NCBI GenBank assembly: GCA_026874595.1
Contig: JAPPUL010000084.1
Location: 545,001 to 609,000, forward strand
Direction of reading: 5' to 3'
From: Sipunculus nudus
Taxonomy: Eukaryota > Annelida > Sipuncula > Golfingiida > Sipunculidae
DNA: 64,000 nt
The notes below the pieces were generated by a model that was given only the letters and a program-made list of their open reading frames with translations, did not search any database and was not told where the DNA came from. How positions within the stretch are numbered: the stretch's first letter is position 1; each line of letters opens with the position of its first letter. A program made the position numbers and the translations under genes. Positions 7,615 through 16,021 of the stretch are shown piece after piece.

Positions 7615-8637
7615 ATGAGTGAATTAATATTTAAAAGGGGTTTATATATACTACTTTTTCTATTAGTAGTAGGAATATTTAGTGCCTTTATAGGATTTAG
7701 TGCCTGCAGTACGGATATAGTAAGTACAGGAGGCAGTGGTGGTGGAGACACCCCAACATTCTCTTGGGAAAAGCTAGGGACGGGTTCATGGTCAGCCCGT
7801 GATGAGCATCAAGTTGTATTAAAGGGAGAAGAGTTTTATTTATTTGGAGGTTATGATGGTACAAATAATTTGAACGACGTATGGAAGTCAAGTGACGGTG
7901 TTAGTTGGAGTATAGTGATAGCGAATGCAGCCTGGGGAGGCCGTCGATCACATCAAGTAGTAGTAAAGGGAGAAGAGTTTTATTTATTTGGAGGGATTAC
8001 TCCTACGAATAAGAATGATGTATGGAAATCAAGCGATGGAGAGACTTGGACTCAAGTGACAAGTAATGCAGCCTGGACGGCGCGTAAATACCAACAAGTA
8101 GTATTACATAATAACGAATTTTATTTATTTGGAGGTTATGTGGATGATGTAGGTAATAAGAATGACGTATGGAAATCAAGCGATGGAGCGACTTGGACTC
8201 AAGTGACAAGTAATGCAGCCTGGGGAGGTCGTACAGGGCATCAAGTAGTCGTAAAAGATGGAGAATTCTATCTTATGGGTGGTACTAATGGATTTGAACT
8301 GTATAATGATGTATGGAAGTCAAGTGACGGAGCAAGTTGGACACAGCTATCACCAGACGAAGATGTTACAGGGAAATGGACAGGACGTATATATCACCGA
8401 GTGGCAGTAAAGGGAGGGGAGATATATCTTACGGGAGGTTATATGTCTACGAGTCATAATGAAGTATGGAGCTCAAGTGATGGAGTAAGTTGGACAGAGG
8501 TATTATCAGATGGTCCAGCAAGCGATAGTCAATGGTCAGCCCGTGATCAGCATCAAGTAGTAGTAAAGGGAGATAAGTTATATGTATTTGGAGGAGGTAC
8601 TAACCCTTATAATAACGATGTATGGGTAAGTAAATAA
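7615..8637 (+). CDS. Six-bladed kelch-propeller lipoprotein (copy 8), intact
   Basis: A 340-residue paralogue with a slightly different signal peptide (MSELIFKRGLYILLFLLVV) and the same lipobox region F-S-A-C at about residue 31. A Gly-rich linker follows, then six blades with terminators NDVWKSSDG four times, NEVWSSSDG and NDVWVSK. Successive blades repeat at the DNA level (two blades share the GCAGCCTGG context before GGAGGCCGT and ACGGCGCGT). The start is supported by AAGGAGAGCGCT before the ATG. Probably an outer-membrane or surface lipoprotein; the ligand is unknown. Confidence 0.88.
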   Translation: MSELIFKRGLYILLFLLVVGIFSAFIGFSACSTDIVSTGGSGGGDTPTFSWEKLGTGSWSARDEHQVVLKGEEFYLFGGYDGTNNLNDVWKSSDGVSWSIVIANAAWGGRRSHQVVVKGEEFYLFGGITPTNKNDVWKSSDGETWTQVTSNAAWTARKYQQVVLHNNEFYLFGGYVDDVGNKNDVWKSSDGATWTQVTSNAAWGGRTGHQVVVKDGEFYLMGGTNGFELYNDVWKSSDGASWTQLSPDEDVTGKWTGRIYHRVAVKGGEIYLTGGYMSTSHNEVWSSSDGVSWTEVLSDGPASDSQWSARDQHQVVVKGDKLYVFGGGTNPYNNDVWVSK

Positions 8638-8654
8638 GTTGGATAAGTAAGTTA

Positions 8655-8680
8655 TGTGTCCTCTTTATTAGGAGGACATT
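8655..8680 (+). terminator. Hairpin after kelch copy 8
   Basis: TGTCCTC pairs with GAGGACA across a loop of about 10 nt. It continues the pattern seen after the other array members. Confidence 0.55.
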
Positions 8681-8896
8681 AGCTTTTCGTCTAGTTTGAC
8701 TTTTCTAAATATCTTCTAATTCTTCTGTATGTTCTACTAACTACAAATCATATATTTACTACCTAGATAAATTATCCAATCCATAAAAAAAATGTTAAAA
8801 TACGAAATTGTAGTATTTTATATATAGAAATTAATTTAAAAGGAGAACTATTTAAGTTCTATATTAAAGACAAAGACAAGATTTTACCTTCTATTC

Positions 8897-10183
8897 TTGT
8901 GCTTATTTGTGTTAAGCAGTTGTGAAAGCGATGGCACTAGAGACACAAATGGAGGAGGAGGGACAGGAGGGGATCAGGGATCTATAGGTCGAGAAGAAAA
9001 CAAAAGAGAGGAAAGAGGAAAGGAATGGACAGCTCGTAGTGGGCATCAAGTTGTTGCAGTAAATAACGATCTTTATCTTATTGGCGGGACGGATAAAGAT
9101 GGTCCTAAGAATGACGTATGGAAATCAACTGATACGGGAGATAGTTGGACACAAGTTTCAAGAGGCGGTGCTGCAAGCAACAGTCAATGGTCAGCTCGTA
9201 GTGGGCATCAAGTTGTTGCAGTAAATAACGAGCTTTATCTTATTGGCGGGACGGATAAAGATGGTCTTAAAAAGGACGTATGGAAGTCAACTGATGGAGG
9301 AGTAACTTGGCAATTGCGTCCATGGGAAGCTGGTCCTGATGGGTCTCCTCCTGCTATAGCATGGTCAGCTCGTAGTGGACATCAAGTTGTTGTAGATAAA
9401 GACGGGACTTTCTATTTATTTGGCGGGGCTGAGGTGGCGGCGGCTCCGAGTAATAGACCTGTTGTTGGTGGGGAGTCGAGGCTTACAGGGCAGCCAGTAC
9501 CTCGTGTTGGGCTTGATGCTACCCCGACTTTAAAGAACGACGTATGGAAGTCGTATGATGATGGAGAAAGCTGGACACAAGCGACAAGCAATGCAGAATG
9601 GTCAGCTCGTAGTGGGCATCAAGTTGTTGCAGTAAATAACGAGCTTTATCTTATTGGCGGGACGGATAAAGATGGTCCTAAGAATGACGTATGGAAATCA
9701 ACTGATACGGGAGATAGTTGGACACAAGTTTCAAGAGGCGGTGCTGCAAGCAACAGTCAATGGTCAGCTCGTAGTGGGCATCAAGTAGTCGTAAAAGATG
9801 GAAAATTCTATCTTATGGGTGGACTTTCTAATAATGGTTACTATTTATCCAGTCCACGGCCTCCTATTTCGGAGGCGGACCGAAAAGATGAAGCTAAGCT
9901 GAGAGAGCATTATGAGAATAATCGTGCTCGTGGTAGGCCTTTTTATGGTGATACTCCCGAGGCTTTTTATAAGAATGACGTATGGAAATCAGATAGCGGT
10001 TATCCTTGGTCTGGCGTCGATTATCCGGATCCTGAGCCAACGCCATGGTCAGGACGTTTTGGGCATCAAGTGGTTGTAATAGGTAAGACTCTCCTTATTA
10101 TTGGTGGAATGTCTAATGATGATGAGCAGCCGTTAAAGAATGACGTATGGAGATCAGATGATAATGGAAGTAGCTGGTATTAG
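8897..10183 (+). CDS. Long kelch-repeat lipoprotein (copy 9) lacking an ATG start
   Basis: The first usable start in frame is TTG at 8897, giving 428 residues, but the lipobox L-S-S-C would then be only nine residues in. The frame is open upstream to 8840. From the ATA at 8861 it encodes a convincing signal peptide (LKTKTRFYLLFLC...), with AAGGAG at 8840-8845, so the original start was probably ATG at 8861, now ATA. Five blades match W-S-A-R-S-G-H-Q-V-V, and two carry insertions of 25-40 residues unlike the other copies. It ends at GSSWY without the usual final NDVW-x-Y strand. An identical ~180-bp blade occurs at 9031 and 9604. It may be weakly expressed or silent. Confidence 0.7.
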   Translation: MCLFVLSSCESDGTRDTNGGGGTGGDQGSIGREENKREERGKEWTARSGHQVVAVNNDLYLIGGTDKDGPKNDVWKSTDTGDSWTQVSRGGAASNSQWSARSGHQVVAVNNELYLIGGTDKDGLKKDVWKSTDGGVTWQLRPWEAGPDGSPPAIAWSARSGHQVVVDKDGTFYLFGGAEVAAAPSNRPVVGGESRLTGQPVPRVGLDATPTLKNDVWKSYDDGESWTQATSNAEWSARSGHQVVAVNNELYLIGGTDKDGPKNDVWKSTDTGDSWTQVSRGGAASNSQWSARSGHQVVVKDGKFYLMGGLSNNGYYLSSPRPPISEADRKDEAKLREHYENNRARGRPFYGDTPEAFYKNDVWKSDSGYPWSGVDYPDPEPTPWSGRFGHQVVVIGKTLLIIGGMSNDDEQPLKNDVWRSDDNGSSWY

Positions 10184-10298
10184 CAGACAGAGTGTTGTTA
10201 TAATAAAATGAAGAATTAATTGGCTTTAGGGGTTAATTAATTATGACATTTTCTAAAAGCTGTGTTTAGAGAGAGTTACAAATCTCATATGTGGAACT

Positions 10299-10835
10299 AT
10301 GGATTATAAGCACGGTTTATATTTCGTATTTTTCATATTGTTTGGAGCAAGTAGTTGGAATTGAATTTAGTACTTGTATCGATGATGAAAGAAGCGTGTC
10401 AAGTTATTAAGACCCCTTAACAGATAGTGCCAACTAGTGGATATCTCGTTATAATTACGACGTGGTACTAAATGGTGGAGAGTTTCATGTTATGGGAGGA
10501 CAGGGTGAAGTCAAGTGGTGGGGCAAGCTGGAGACAAGTGCAAGCAGTAGGAACTAAATGAGTCAGCACGTTATGAGCATGCAGTTGTATTAAAAGATAG
10601 TAGTTTCTATCTATTTGGTGGTGAGTCGGATGGTACTCTTAAGAACGACGTATGGAAGTGGAGTGGGAATAAGGGAGATGCTTGGACACAAGTCTCAGAA
10701 GGCGGTGCTGCAAGCAAGAGTCAATGGTCAGCACGTATAGAACATCAAGTTGTAGTAAAAGATGGAGCTTTCTTTCTATTTGGTGGGCTTGGTGATCAAG
10801 ATAGTTATAAGAACGACGTATGGGTTTATAAGTAA
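10299..10835 (+). pseudogene. Kelch-repeat lipoprotein (copy 10), multiply disrupted
   Basis: The ATG at 10299 begins a recognisable paralogue signal peptide (MDYKHGLYFVFFILFG), broken by TGA at 10362-10364 (codon 22). The same frame reads on to F-S-T-C, the expected lipobox. Further stops and small deletions break the first blades. The last two blades (DGAFFLFGGLGDQD, KNDVWVYK) are in good order and stop at 10835. It is the most decayed member and closes the array. Confidence 0.8.
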
Positions 10836-10862
10836 ATCTTAAGTAAATAGTAAAGCTTAAAT

Positions 10863-10889
10863 AATGTCCTCTTTATTTAAGAGGACTTA
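10863..10889 (+). terminator. Hairpin after kelch copy 10
   Basis: ATGTCCTCTT and AAGAGGACT pair around TATTT. It is the last of the array hairpins. Confidence 0.55.
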
Positions 10890-11006
10890 TATAGCAAATA
10901 TAAAGAGTAACTTTTGTTAGTTATATAAAACTATTAAAGTAAAATACGCGTCTAAATATGAAAGTAAATATGAAAGACAGCAAAATACTTATAAAATATA
11001 TTTATA

Positions 11007-11264
11007 CTAACTATCTTTCTTTAGAAAGAAAGAGCAATCATAAAAACTTACAAAGTGTGTATCCCTATGATACCACATAGCCTCAAAGTTAGCACAAAAA
11101 GCTTTTTTATTTTGAGTAACAGTTAAAGACTTACAATTCTGACAAAGTTTAGATTTTTGTATTTCGCAAGAAATAACATTCATAAAGTCTGCTTCATTTT
11201 TGATACCATAAACAAAATCTGGTTTTTTGTTTTTTCTAAGCATGATACGTTTTTGCTCTCTCAT
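11007..11264 (-). CDS. Small Cys-rich protein of unknown function
   Basis: An 85-residue ORF that I do not recognise. It is basic at the N-terminus and has five cysteines, including C-x-x-C (SKLCQNCKSL) near residues 41-44 and single cysteines at about 33, 57 and 76. This would allow metal binding but proves nothing. A second Met at residue 8 is an alternative start. No strong ribosome site is seen. It stands alone between the kelch array and lpxA, on the opposite strand to both. It could be a spurious ORF. Confidence 0.4.
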   Translation of the reverse strand: MREQKRIMLRKNKKPDFVYGIKNEADFMNVISCEIQKSKLCQNCKSLTVTQNKKAFCANFEAMWYHRDTHFVSFYDCSFFLKKDS

Positions 11265-11533
11265 AAAACCCTAAACTAACCCTCCCAAAAGTAAATAAAT
11301 AAACTTAAACTAAATAAATAACTCTTATTATTAAACATGCTATGAATGCTATTTAATATATAACACTAAATGCAAAATAAAGATATAGATAATTTTGTAC
11401 TAAAACCGTTTATCAAATTAGGATAATTATATATAATTACAACGAAAACACTAAAATAGATATAAATAAGCAAGAATATAAAAAGATATAAAAAAGTTAA
11501 ATCGACATAAAGGTTAGAAATAAAAGCTAAAAA

Positions 11534-12340
11534 ATGAGAATACATAAAACAGCGTTAATAGAGGACAATACAAAGATAGGAACTCACGTCGAAATAGACG
11601 CATATGCAATAATCCGACAAGGGAGTATAATAGAGGACAATACAAAGATAGGGACTCACGTTGAAATAGGTTCTAACGTAAAGATTGGCAAGAACAATAA
11701 AATCTTTAAAAACGCCTACATAGGAGCACCAGCACAAGACAGAGGATATGATATAAATAGTCAAAATGGCTCAAACAAAATACTAGTTGAACTAGGAGAC
11801 AATAACATAATACGAGAATACGTAACAATTCATAATGGGACAAAAGGCAAGACGATTTTAAAAGACAACAATTATTTAATGTCTTATAGCCACATAGGCC
11901 ATGATTGTGAGGTGGGGTCAAATGTAACGCTTGCAAACTACGTATCCCTAGGCGGCCATGCAATAATAGAAGATTACGTATTCATATCAGCCCACAGTTT
12001 AATACACCAAAAAACGAAAGTAGGAACACTAAGCATGATAGGAGCGCTATGCCCGATAACGCAAGACGTCCCTCCTTATTCGTTAATAGCAAATTCCTAC
12101 GGCAAGCTAATAGGTTTAAATAGCGTTGGGCTAAGGAGGCATACAGATTTAAGTGCAAAGCAAAAGCTAAGTTTAAAGAAAGCGTTTAAGATATTGTATA
12201 AATATAATATGAGTAAAGAGGCAGGGATATTAGAGCTTGAGAGGCGAGGCGAGGAATTTAAAGAGATAGAAGAACAGGTAAAGAAGATGCTATCGATATT
12301 TGGCGGGGAGCGGGGTGTTTTGCGAAAGTGGCGGGTCTAA
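11534..12340 (+). CDS. lpxA: UDP-N-acetylglucosamine acyltransferase LpxA
   Basis: A 268-residue left-handed beta-helix acyltransferase that starts lipid A synthesis in the cytoplasm. Hexapeptide repeats run from the N-terminus. NNIIREYVTIHNGT is the conserved LpxA segment, the catalytic His lies in YSHIGHDC, and GLNSVGLRR followed by a C-terminal helical domain is also diagnostic. Residues 9-21 and 33-45 are identical (IEDNTKIGTHVEI), and their DNA (from 11561 and 11633) differs at only two positions. This 72-bp (24-residue, four-hexapeptide) duplication lengthens the helix by more than one coil turn. No other lpx genes are adjacent, which is unusual. Confidence 0.93.
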   Translation: MRIHKTALIEDNTKIGTHVEIDAYAIIRQGSIIEDNTKIGTHVEIGSNVKIGKNNKIFKNAYIGAPAQDRGYDINSQNGSNKILVELGDNNIIREYVTIHNGTKGKTILKDNNYLMSYSHIGHDCEVGSNVTLANYVSLGGHAIIEDYVFISAHSLIHQKTKVGTLSMIGALCPITQDVPPYSLIANSYGKLIGLNSVGLRRHTDLSAKQKLSLKKAFKILYKYNMSKEAGILELERRGEEFKEIEEQVKKMLSIFGGERGVLRKWRV

Positions 12341-12417
12341 ATAGTTTATAAAAGTTGCCATAGGAGATAAGAATAATTATAATTAGCGTTAATCTCGAAC
12401 AAAGGAAAAAGAAAAAT

Positions 12418-12870
12418 ATGAATGAAAATTAAAAGATAGTAAATAAGCTAAATAGTATAATGGAACTTGAGCTTGCAGGAGTTGTAAGGTATACCCATTA
12501 TTCTCTAATGATATACGGATATAATAGGATACCGATAGTAAGCTGGATGCAAGAGAATGCGCAAGAAAGTTTAGATCATGCACACAAAGCAGGAGAGATG
12601 GTGACATTACTTGGAGGGCATCCGTCGTTGAAGATAGGGAGCTTACTTGAGACGGAAAAGCATGATATAGGAGACATTTTACGAGAGAGCTTACAACATG
12701 AAAAAGAAGCGCTTGGTTACTACTATGAACTTGCCAAGCTAGCAGAAGAAGCTAACAACGTGATAGTTGGCGAGTATGCAAGGGAGATGATAGTGGCTGA
12801 GGAGAAGCATTTAGACGAAGTAAATAAGATGCTAAGGAAACCTGGCGACATAGACAGGTTTGAAGAATAA
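12418..12870 (+). pseudogene. Bacterioferritin-like diiron protein with an in-frame TAA at codon 5
   Basis: The reading frame from ATG 12460 gives 136 residues of a four-helix ferritin-like protein. Ligand motifs ESLDHAH, HEKEALGYYYEL and AEEKHLDEV are all present, so the iron-oxidising site looks intact. Alignment with the family calls for about 10 more residues at the front of helix A. These are present in the same frame (KIVNKLNSI), reaching back to ATG 12418 with an AAAGGA ribosome site, but a TAA at 12430-12432 interrupts them after four codons. Either a nonsense mutation has silenced the gene, or translation restarts at 12460, where no ribosome site is visible. The body shows no other decay. 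Confidence 0.65.
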
Positions 12871-13045
12871 AAGGATATAATAAAAGGCTATAAGGAATAA
12901 AATAACGTGTAAAGCCAAACATCTTCTAAGCTGGAGTGGTTGTGCTTAAATAGTTAAAGTAAATAAGATATATAAAGACATAGAAAGTAGCGATAATAAG
13001 ATAATAAAGATAACAAGAGGTAAAAATAAGAAAAGGAAGGTATAA

Positions 13046-13921
13046 ATGGAAGGACAAAAAGTAGATATAGGGATAATAGGAGGGAGTGGGATATATAAAA
13101 TAGAAGGGGTTGAGATATTAGAAGAGGTATTACCGAAGACGCCTTATGGGGAGCCCTCCGATAAGATTGTGATATGCCAGATAGGTAAAAAACGAGTTGG
13201 ATTTTTGCCGAGGCACGGTGTTGGGCACAGGCTTTTACCTACTGAGATACCAGTAAAAGCGAATATATATGCGCTAAAGAGTCTTGGGGTAAAAAGCATA
13301 CTAGCAATAAGTGCAGTAGGGAGTTTGGCAGAGGAGATAAGACCGAAGGATTTAGTAATACCAAATCAAATAATAGACAGGACAAGACAAAGGGCACTAT
13401 CCTTCTTTGGCGATGGGATAGTGGGGCATGTAAGTTTTGCAGATCCCTTTTGCAATGAAAAAGGAGAAGCTCTATACTCCTATCTAGACAGGAGAGGTTA
13501 TAATGCGCATAATAAGGTAACATATTTATGTATGGAAGGTCCCTTATTCTCAACGCGAGCTGAAAGTCATTTATACAGGAGTTGGGGATGCGGGATAATA
13601 GGGATGACAGCGTTACCTGAGGCAAAGCTTGCGCGCGAGGCGGAAATCTGTTATAATATGATAGCCTTATCGACAGATTATGATTGTTGGAATGAGGCAG
13701 AGGAACACGTAACGACAGAAATGGTTATAGAAAACATGAATACAAATGTTAAAACAATAAAAGGCTTATTACCTGATTTATTAAAGGAGCTTGATTTAAG
13801 TAAAGAGTGTGGATGTCATCATGCCGCAGAAAACTCTGTGATGACCTCGCATGATATGCTTAATGAGAATAAAAAATTGGAGCTTAATATATTATATGGT
13901 AAATATTTTAACAAACGCTAA
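13046..13921 (+). CDS. mtnP: S-methyl-5'-thioadenosine / purine nucleoside phosphorylase
   Basis: A 291-residue PNP/MTAP family protein that phosphorolyses methylthioadenosine or a related nucleoside for purine and methionine salvage. It shows GGSGIY at the N-terminus, PRHGVGHRLLPTEIPVKANIYALKSLG, the ISAVGSL loop, the CMEGPLFSTRAES phosphate/nucleoside site and the GMTALPEAKLAREAEICY segment of the MTAP group. Substrate choice between MTA and inosine/guanosine cannot be settled from motifs alone. AAGGAAGG precedes the ATG. The next gene overlaps its end by 26 nt. Confidence 0.9.
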   Translation: MEGQKVDIGIIGGSGIYKIEGVEILEEVLPKTPYGEPSDKIVICQIGKKRVGFLPRHGVGHRLLPTEIPVKANIYALKSLGVKSILAISAVGSLAEEIRPKDLVIPNQIIDRTRQRALSFFGDGIVGHVSFADPFCNEKGEALYSYLDRRGYNAHNKVTYLCMEGPLFSTRAESHLYRSWGCGIIGMTALPEAKLAREAEICYNMIALSTDYDCWNEAEEHVTTEMVIENMNTNVKTIKGLLPDLLKELDLSKECGCHHAAENSVMTSHDMLNENKKLELNILYGKYFNKR

Positions 13922-14552
13922 GTATTTTGTCCTACTCCTTTTTATAATGCTTTTTTTTGCTCTTGCAGAAGGTAGTTATAGCCAAGAGAGCTTAAGAAAT
14001 GCATCTGAAGGTGTAAATAAAGGCTTAAAGGAGGGGTTAAAGGAAGATAAAAAGCTTAAGGATAAAGGAAGCAACAAGGCTATTGAAAATAAAAAAGAGG
14101 AGGGGAAAGAACGAAAAGTAGATAAATATAAAGGTAAGAAAAAGATATATATAGAAAGAGAGAAAGAAGAAGTGTATGATGATCCGCTGCCGGGACGCAA
14201 ATTTCCAAGTATACTAGGTCCAGATAAAGGAGAATATCGCGAGAGTAAATTCAGACGATTTGATATAATATTTTTTCTAGCTTACCCTGTTTTTGTAGCT
14301 TATCAATATCTTATAAATGAAGTAGTTAGCAGAAATTATGCAATAAACGAGCAATCAAAAGGCAGATTTTCTCGTAATCAAAATTTATATATGTTCCTTT
14401 CTAGTGTTATACTAGGAATAGCGGTGGCCTATGAAGATTATAAAGCAGTTTGGAATGATAAAGATCCAATTGGTCTGCATAATACTAATGAGGGGAGTTT
14501 AATAACAGAAGAGAGTAATTTTTCAATAGTGTTATTACAAATAGATTTTTAG
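13896..14552 (+). CDS. Exported lysine-rich protein of unknown function
   Basis: A 218-residue protein that I do not recognise. The start at 13896 places a hydrophobic signal peptide (YFVLLLFIMLFFALAEG) at the N-terminus; an earlier in-frame ATG at 13851 lies deeper inside the previous gene and is less likely. About 60 residues of charged Lys/Glu-rich low-complexity sequence follow. The C-terminal half has two hydrophobic segments (IIFFLAYPVFVAYQYL; LYMFLSSVILGIAVAY), perhaps membrane-anchored. It overlaps mtnP by 26 nt and precedes lspA by 28 nt, suggesting translational coupling in an mtnP-unknown-lspA operon. Confidence 0.65.
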   Translation: MVNILTNAKYFVLLLFIMLFFALAEGSYSQESLRNASEGVNKGLKEGLKEDKKLKDKGSNKAIENKKEEGKERKVDKYKGKKKIYIEREKEEVYDDPLPGRKFPSILGPDKGEYRESKFRRFDIIFFLAYPVFVAYQYLINEVVSRNYAINEQSKGRFSRNQNLYMFLSSVILGIAVAYEDYKAVWNDKDPIGLHNTNEGSLITEESNFSIVLLQIDF

Positions 14553-14580
14553 AAAAACACACAACATGAGGTAAAAAGAA

Positions 14581-15135
14581 TTGGAACGGCAAGATATAAT
14601 CAAATGGATACCTTTGTGTACAATAGGTCTGGTACTATTTTTAGATCAACTAACAAAAGTACTTGTAATAAAAAACATGGAACTATATGAGACAATAAGT
14701 GTTATTGGGGAATATGTACAGATACGGTTTATATTGAATCAAGGGATGGCATTTGGTATTTTTGCAGACTTAGATAAAAATGTAAAAGATGTACTATTCA
14801 CAACGATAACTGTAGCCTCAATACTAATTGTAGTATACTATTATAGCATGGTACACAAAGAGCACTCATGGAGCAGATTTTACTTTGCACTAATATTGGG
14901 AGGAGCGCTTGGCAATCTAACAGATAAGCTCTTTGGACATATAGTATTTAGAGGAGAATTCAAATTGTTCTATGGGCAAGTAGTAGATTTTATAGATATT
15001 GGAATAGGGTCTTATCGTTGGGCAACTTTCAACTTAGCAGACATAACTATATCAATTGGCGTATTTGCTCTAATCTACATAATATTATTTCGGAAGGACC
15101 AAGATATAATACATTACAAGACAATAGAGGAATAA
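14581..15135 (+). CDS. lspA: Lipoprotein signal peptidase LspA
   Basis: A 184-residue, four-helix inner-membrane aspartyl protease that removes the signal peptide of lipidated prolipoproteins. It shows LDQLTK at the N-terminus, LNQGMAFG, GGALGNLTDKL, VVDFIDIG and FNLADITISIG; the last two carry the catalytic aspartates. The start codon is TTG at 14581, with GAGGT about 9 nt upstream. It has work to do here, since the window encodes a dozen or more candidate lipoproteins. At 184 residues it is slightly longer than average because of an insertion before VVDF. Confidence 0.94.
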   Translation: MERQDIIKWIPLCTIGLVLFLDQLTKVLVIKNMELYETISVIGEYVQIRFILNQGMAFGIFADLDKNVKDVLFTTITVASILIVVYYYSMVHKEHSWSRFYFALILGGALGNLTDKLFGHIVFRGEFKLFYGQVVDFIDIGIGSYRWATFNLADITISIGVFALIYIILFRKDQDIIHYKTIEE

Positions 15136-15219
15136 TAGATTAGAGTAATAAAAAAAACATACTGATAGTCAAAAGGTTTAATTTTGAATTAATTTTAAAA
15201 AAACTTTTAATAAAACTAT

Positions 15220-15252
15220 CCAAGATACATCCAAGATACATCCAAGATATAT
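15220..15252 (+). repeat. 11-bp repeat running into a start codon
   Basis: Three copies of CCAAGATACAT; the last reads CCAAGATATAT and overlaps the ATG at 15251. No Shine-Dalgarno sequence is otherwise visible, so copy number could affect initiation of the Smr gene. Confidence 0.8.
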
Positions 15253-16021
15253 GAAAGATAATAGTTACGAAGAATTAAAAAATTCTCATTATGCTAAATG
15301 GTTTTTAGAAGAATATAAAGATGATAATAACTATAAAGCTTTTAATAAATCGTTTAGAAAGATTCAAAAACGCAATAACATAGAAATCCCAACAAACATT
15401 AAAAAGTCAAAAATAAAGTCTAATGCCTCCAAAGTTACAAAAGCCAAAGATTCACAAAGTCCAAAAGTTAAAAATATTAAAAATAATATAAACCCTCTTG
15501 ACACTAACAAAGTCCTAAATAAAGAGCCTGACATCACTAAACAAATGGCTTTAAATCTTTTAAAGACAGGACGAAAGTTTGAAATAGAAGACAAAGAACT
15601 ATTATATACATGGCTATCCTCAAATGAAGTCTATGATAAAGACAGGGAAAAAGACAAGGAATTAGAAGTTAAACTTAAAAATTGGAATGCGTTAGAACAA
15701 GATGAAAATAATCTTGAAAATAATCTTTTAGTAAATAAATCTATAGATCTACATAATTACACAGTCAAAGAAGCAATAGTCCTTTTAAGGCACACTATAT
15801 TAAAATCTAAATATCATAATAATACACTACTTAAGATAATCCATGGGAAAGGTATACATTCAAAAGACAAAAAACCAATCTTAAAAGAAGCCGTACAAGC
15901 TTGGCTTGAGTCTGATGAAGGAAAGAAATTAATAAAGAGATACAAAGAGGCACCAAAAATATACGGAGGCAGCGGCTCTACTATAGTGTGGTTACGCCAA
16001 ACAAACTCAGCCAAAGATTAA
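15251..16021 (+). CDS. Smr-domain protein
   Basis: A 256-residue protein with a charged, Lys-rich, probably disordered N-terminal half and a C-terminal Smr domain (about residues 160-256). The Smr hallmarks are IDLHNYTVKEAI (the LDLHG-like motif with Gly replaced by Asn), IIHGKG and GGSGSTIVWLR. Stand-alone Smr domains are nucleases or nucleic-acid-binding modules, some linked to ribosome rescue or mRNA cleavage. Its end overlaps the convergent HEAT-repeat gene by 4 nt. On this strand it is C-rich, unlike lspA before it and prfB after it. Confidence 0.85.
   Translation: MKDNSYEELKNSHYAKWFLEEYKDDNNYKAFNKSFRKIQKRNNIEIPTNIKKSKIKSNASKVTKAKDSQSPKVKNIKNNINPLDTNKVLNKEPDITKQMALNLLKTGRKFEIEDKELLYTWLSSNEVYDKDREKDKELEVKLKNWNALEQDENNLENNLLVNKSIDLHNYTVKEAIVLLRHTILKSKYHNNTLLKIIHGKGIHSKDKKPILKEAVQAWLESDEGKKLIKRYKEAPKIYGGSGSTIVWLRQTNSAKD

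Noticed and set aside
1257-10835. Insertion sequence or transposon as the cause of the kelch array
   Set aside because: No transposase, terminal inverted repeats or target-site duplications were seen. Tandem duplication explains the pattern.
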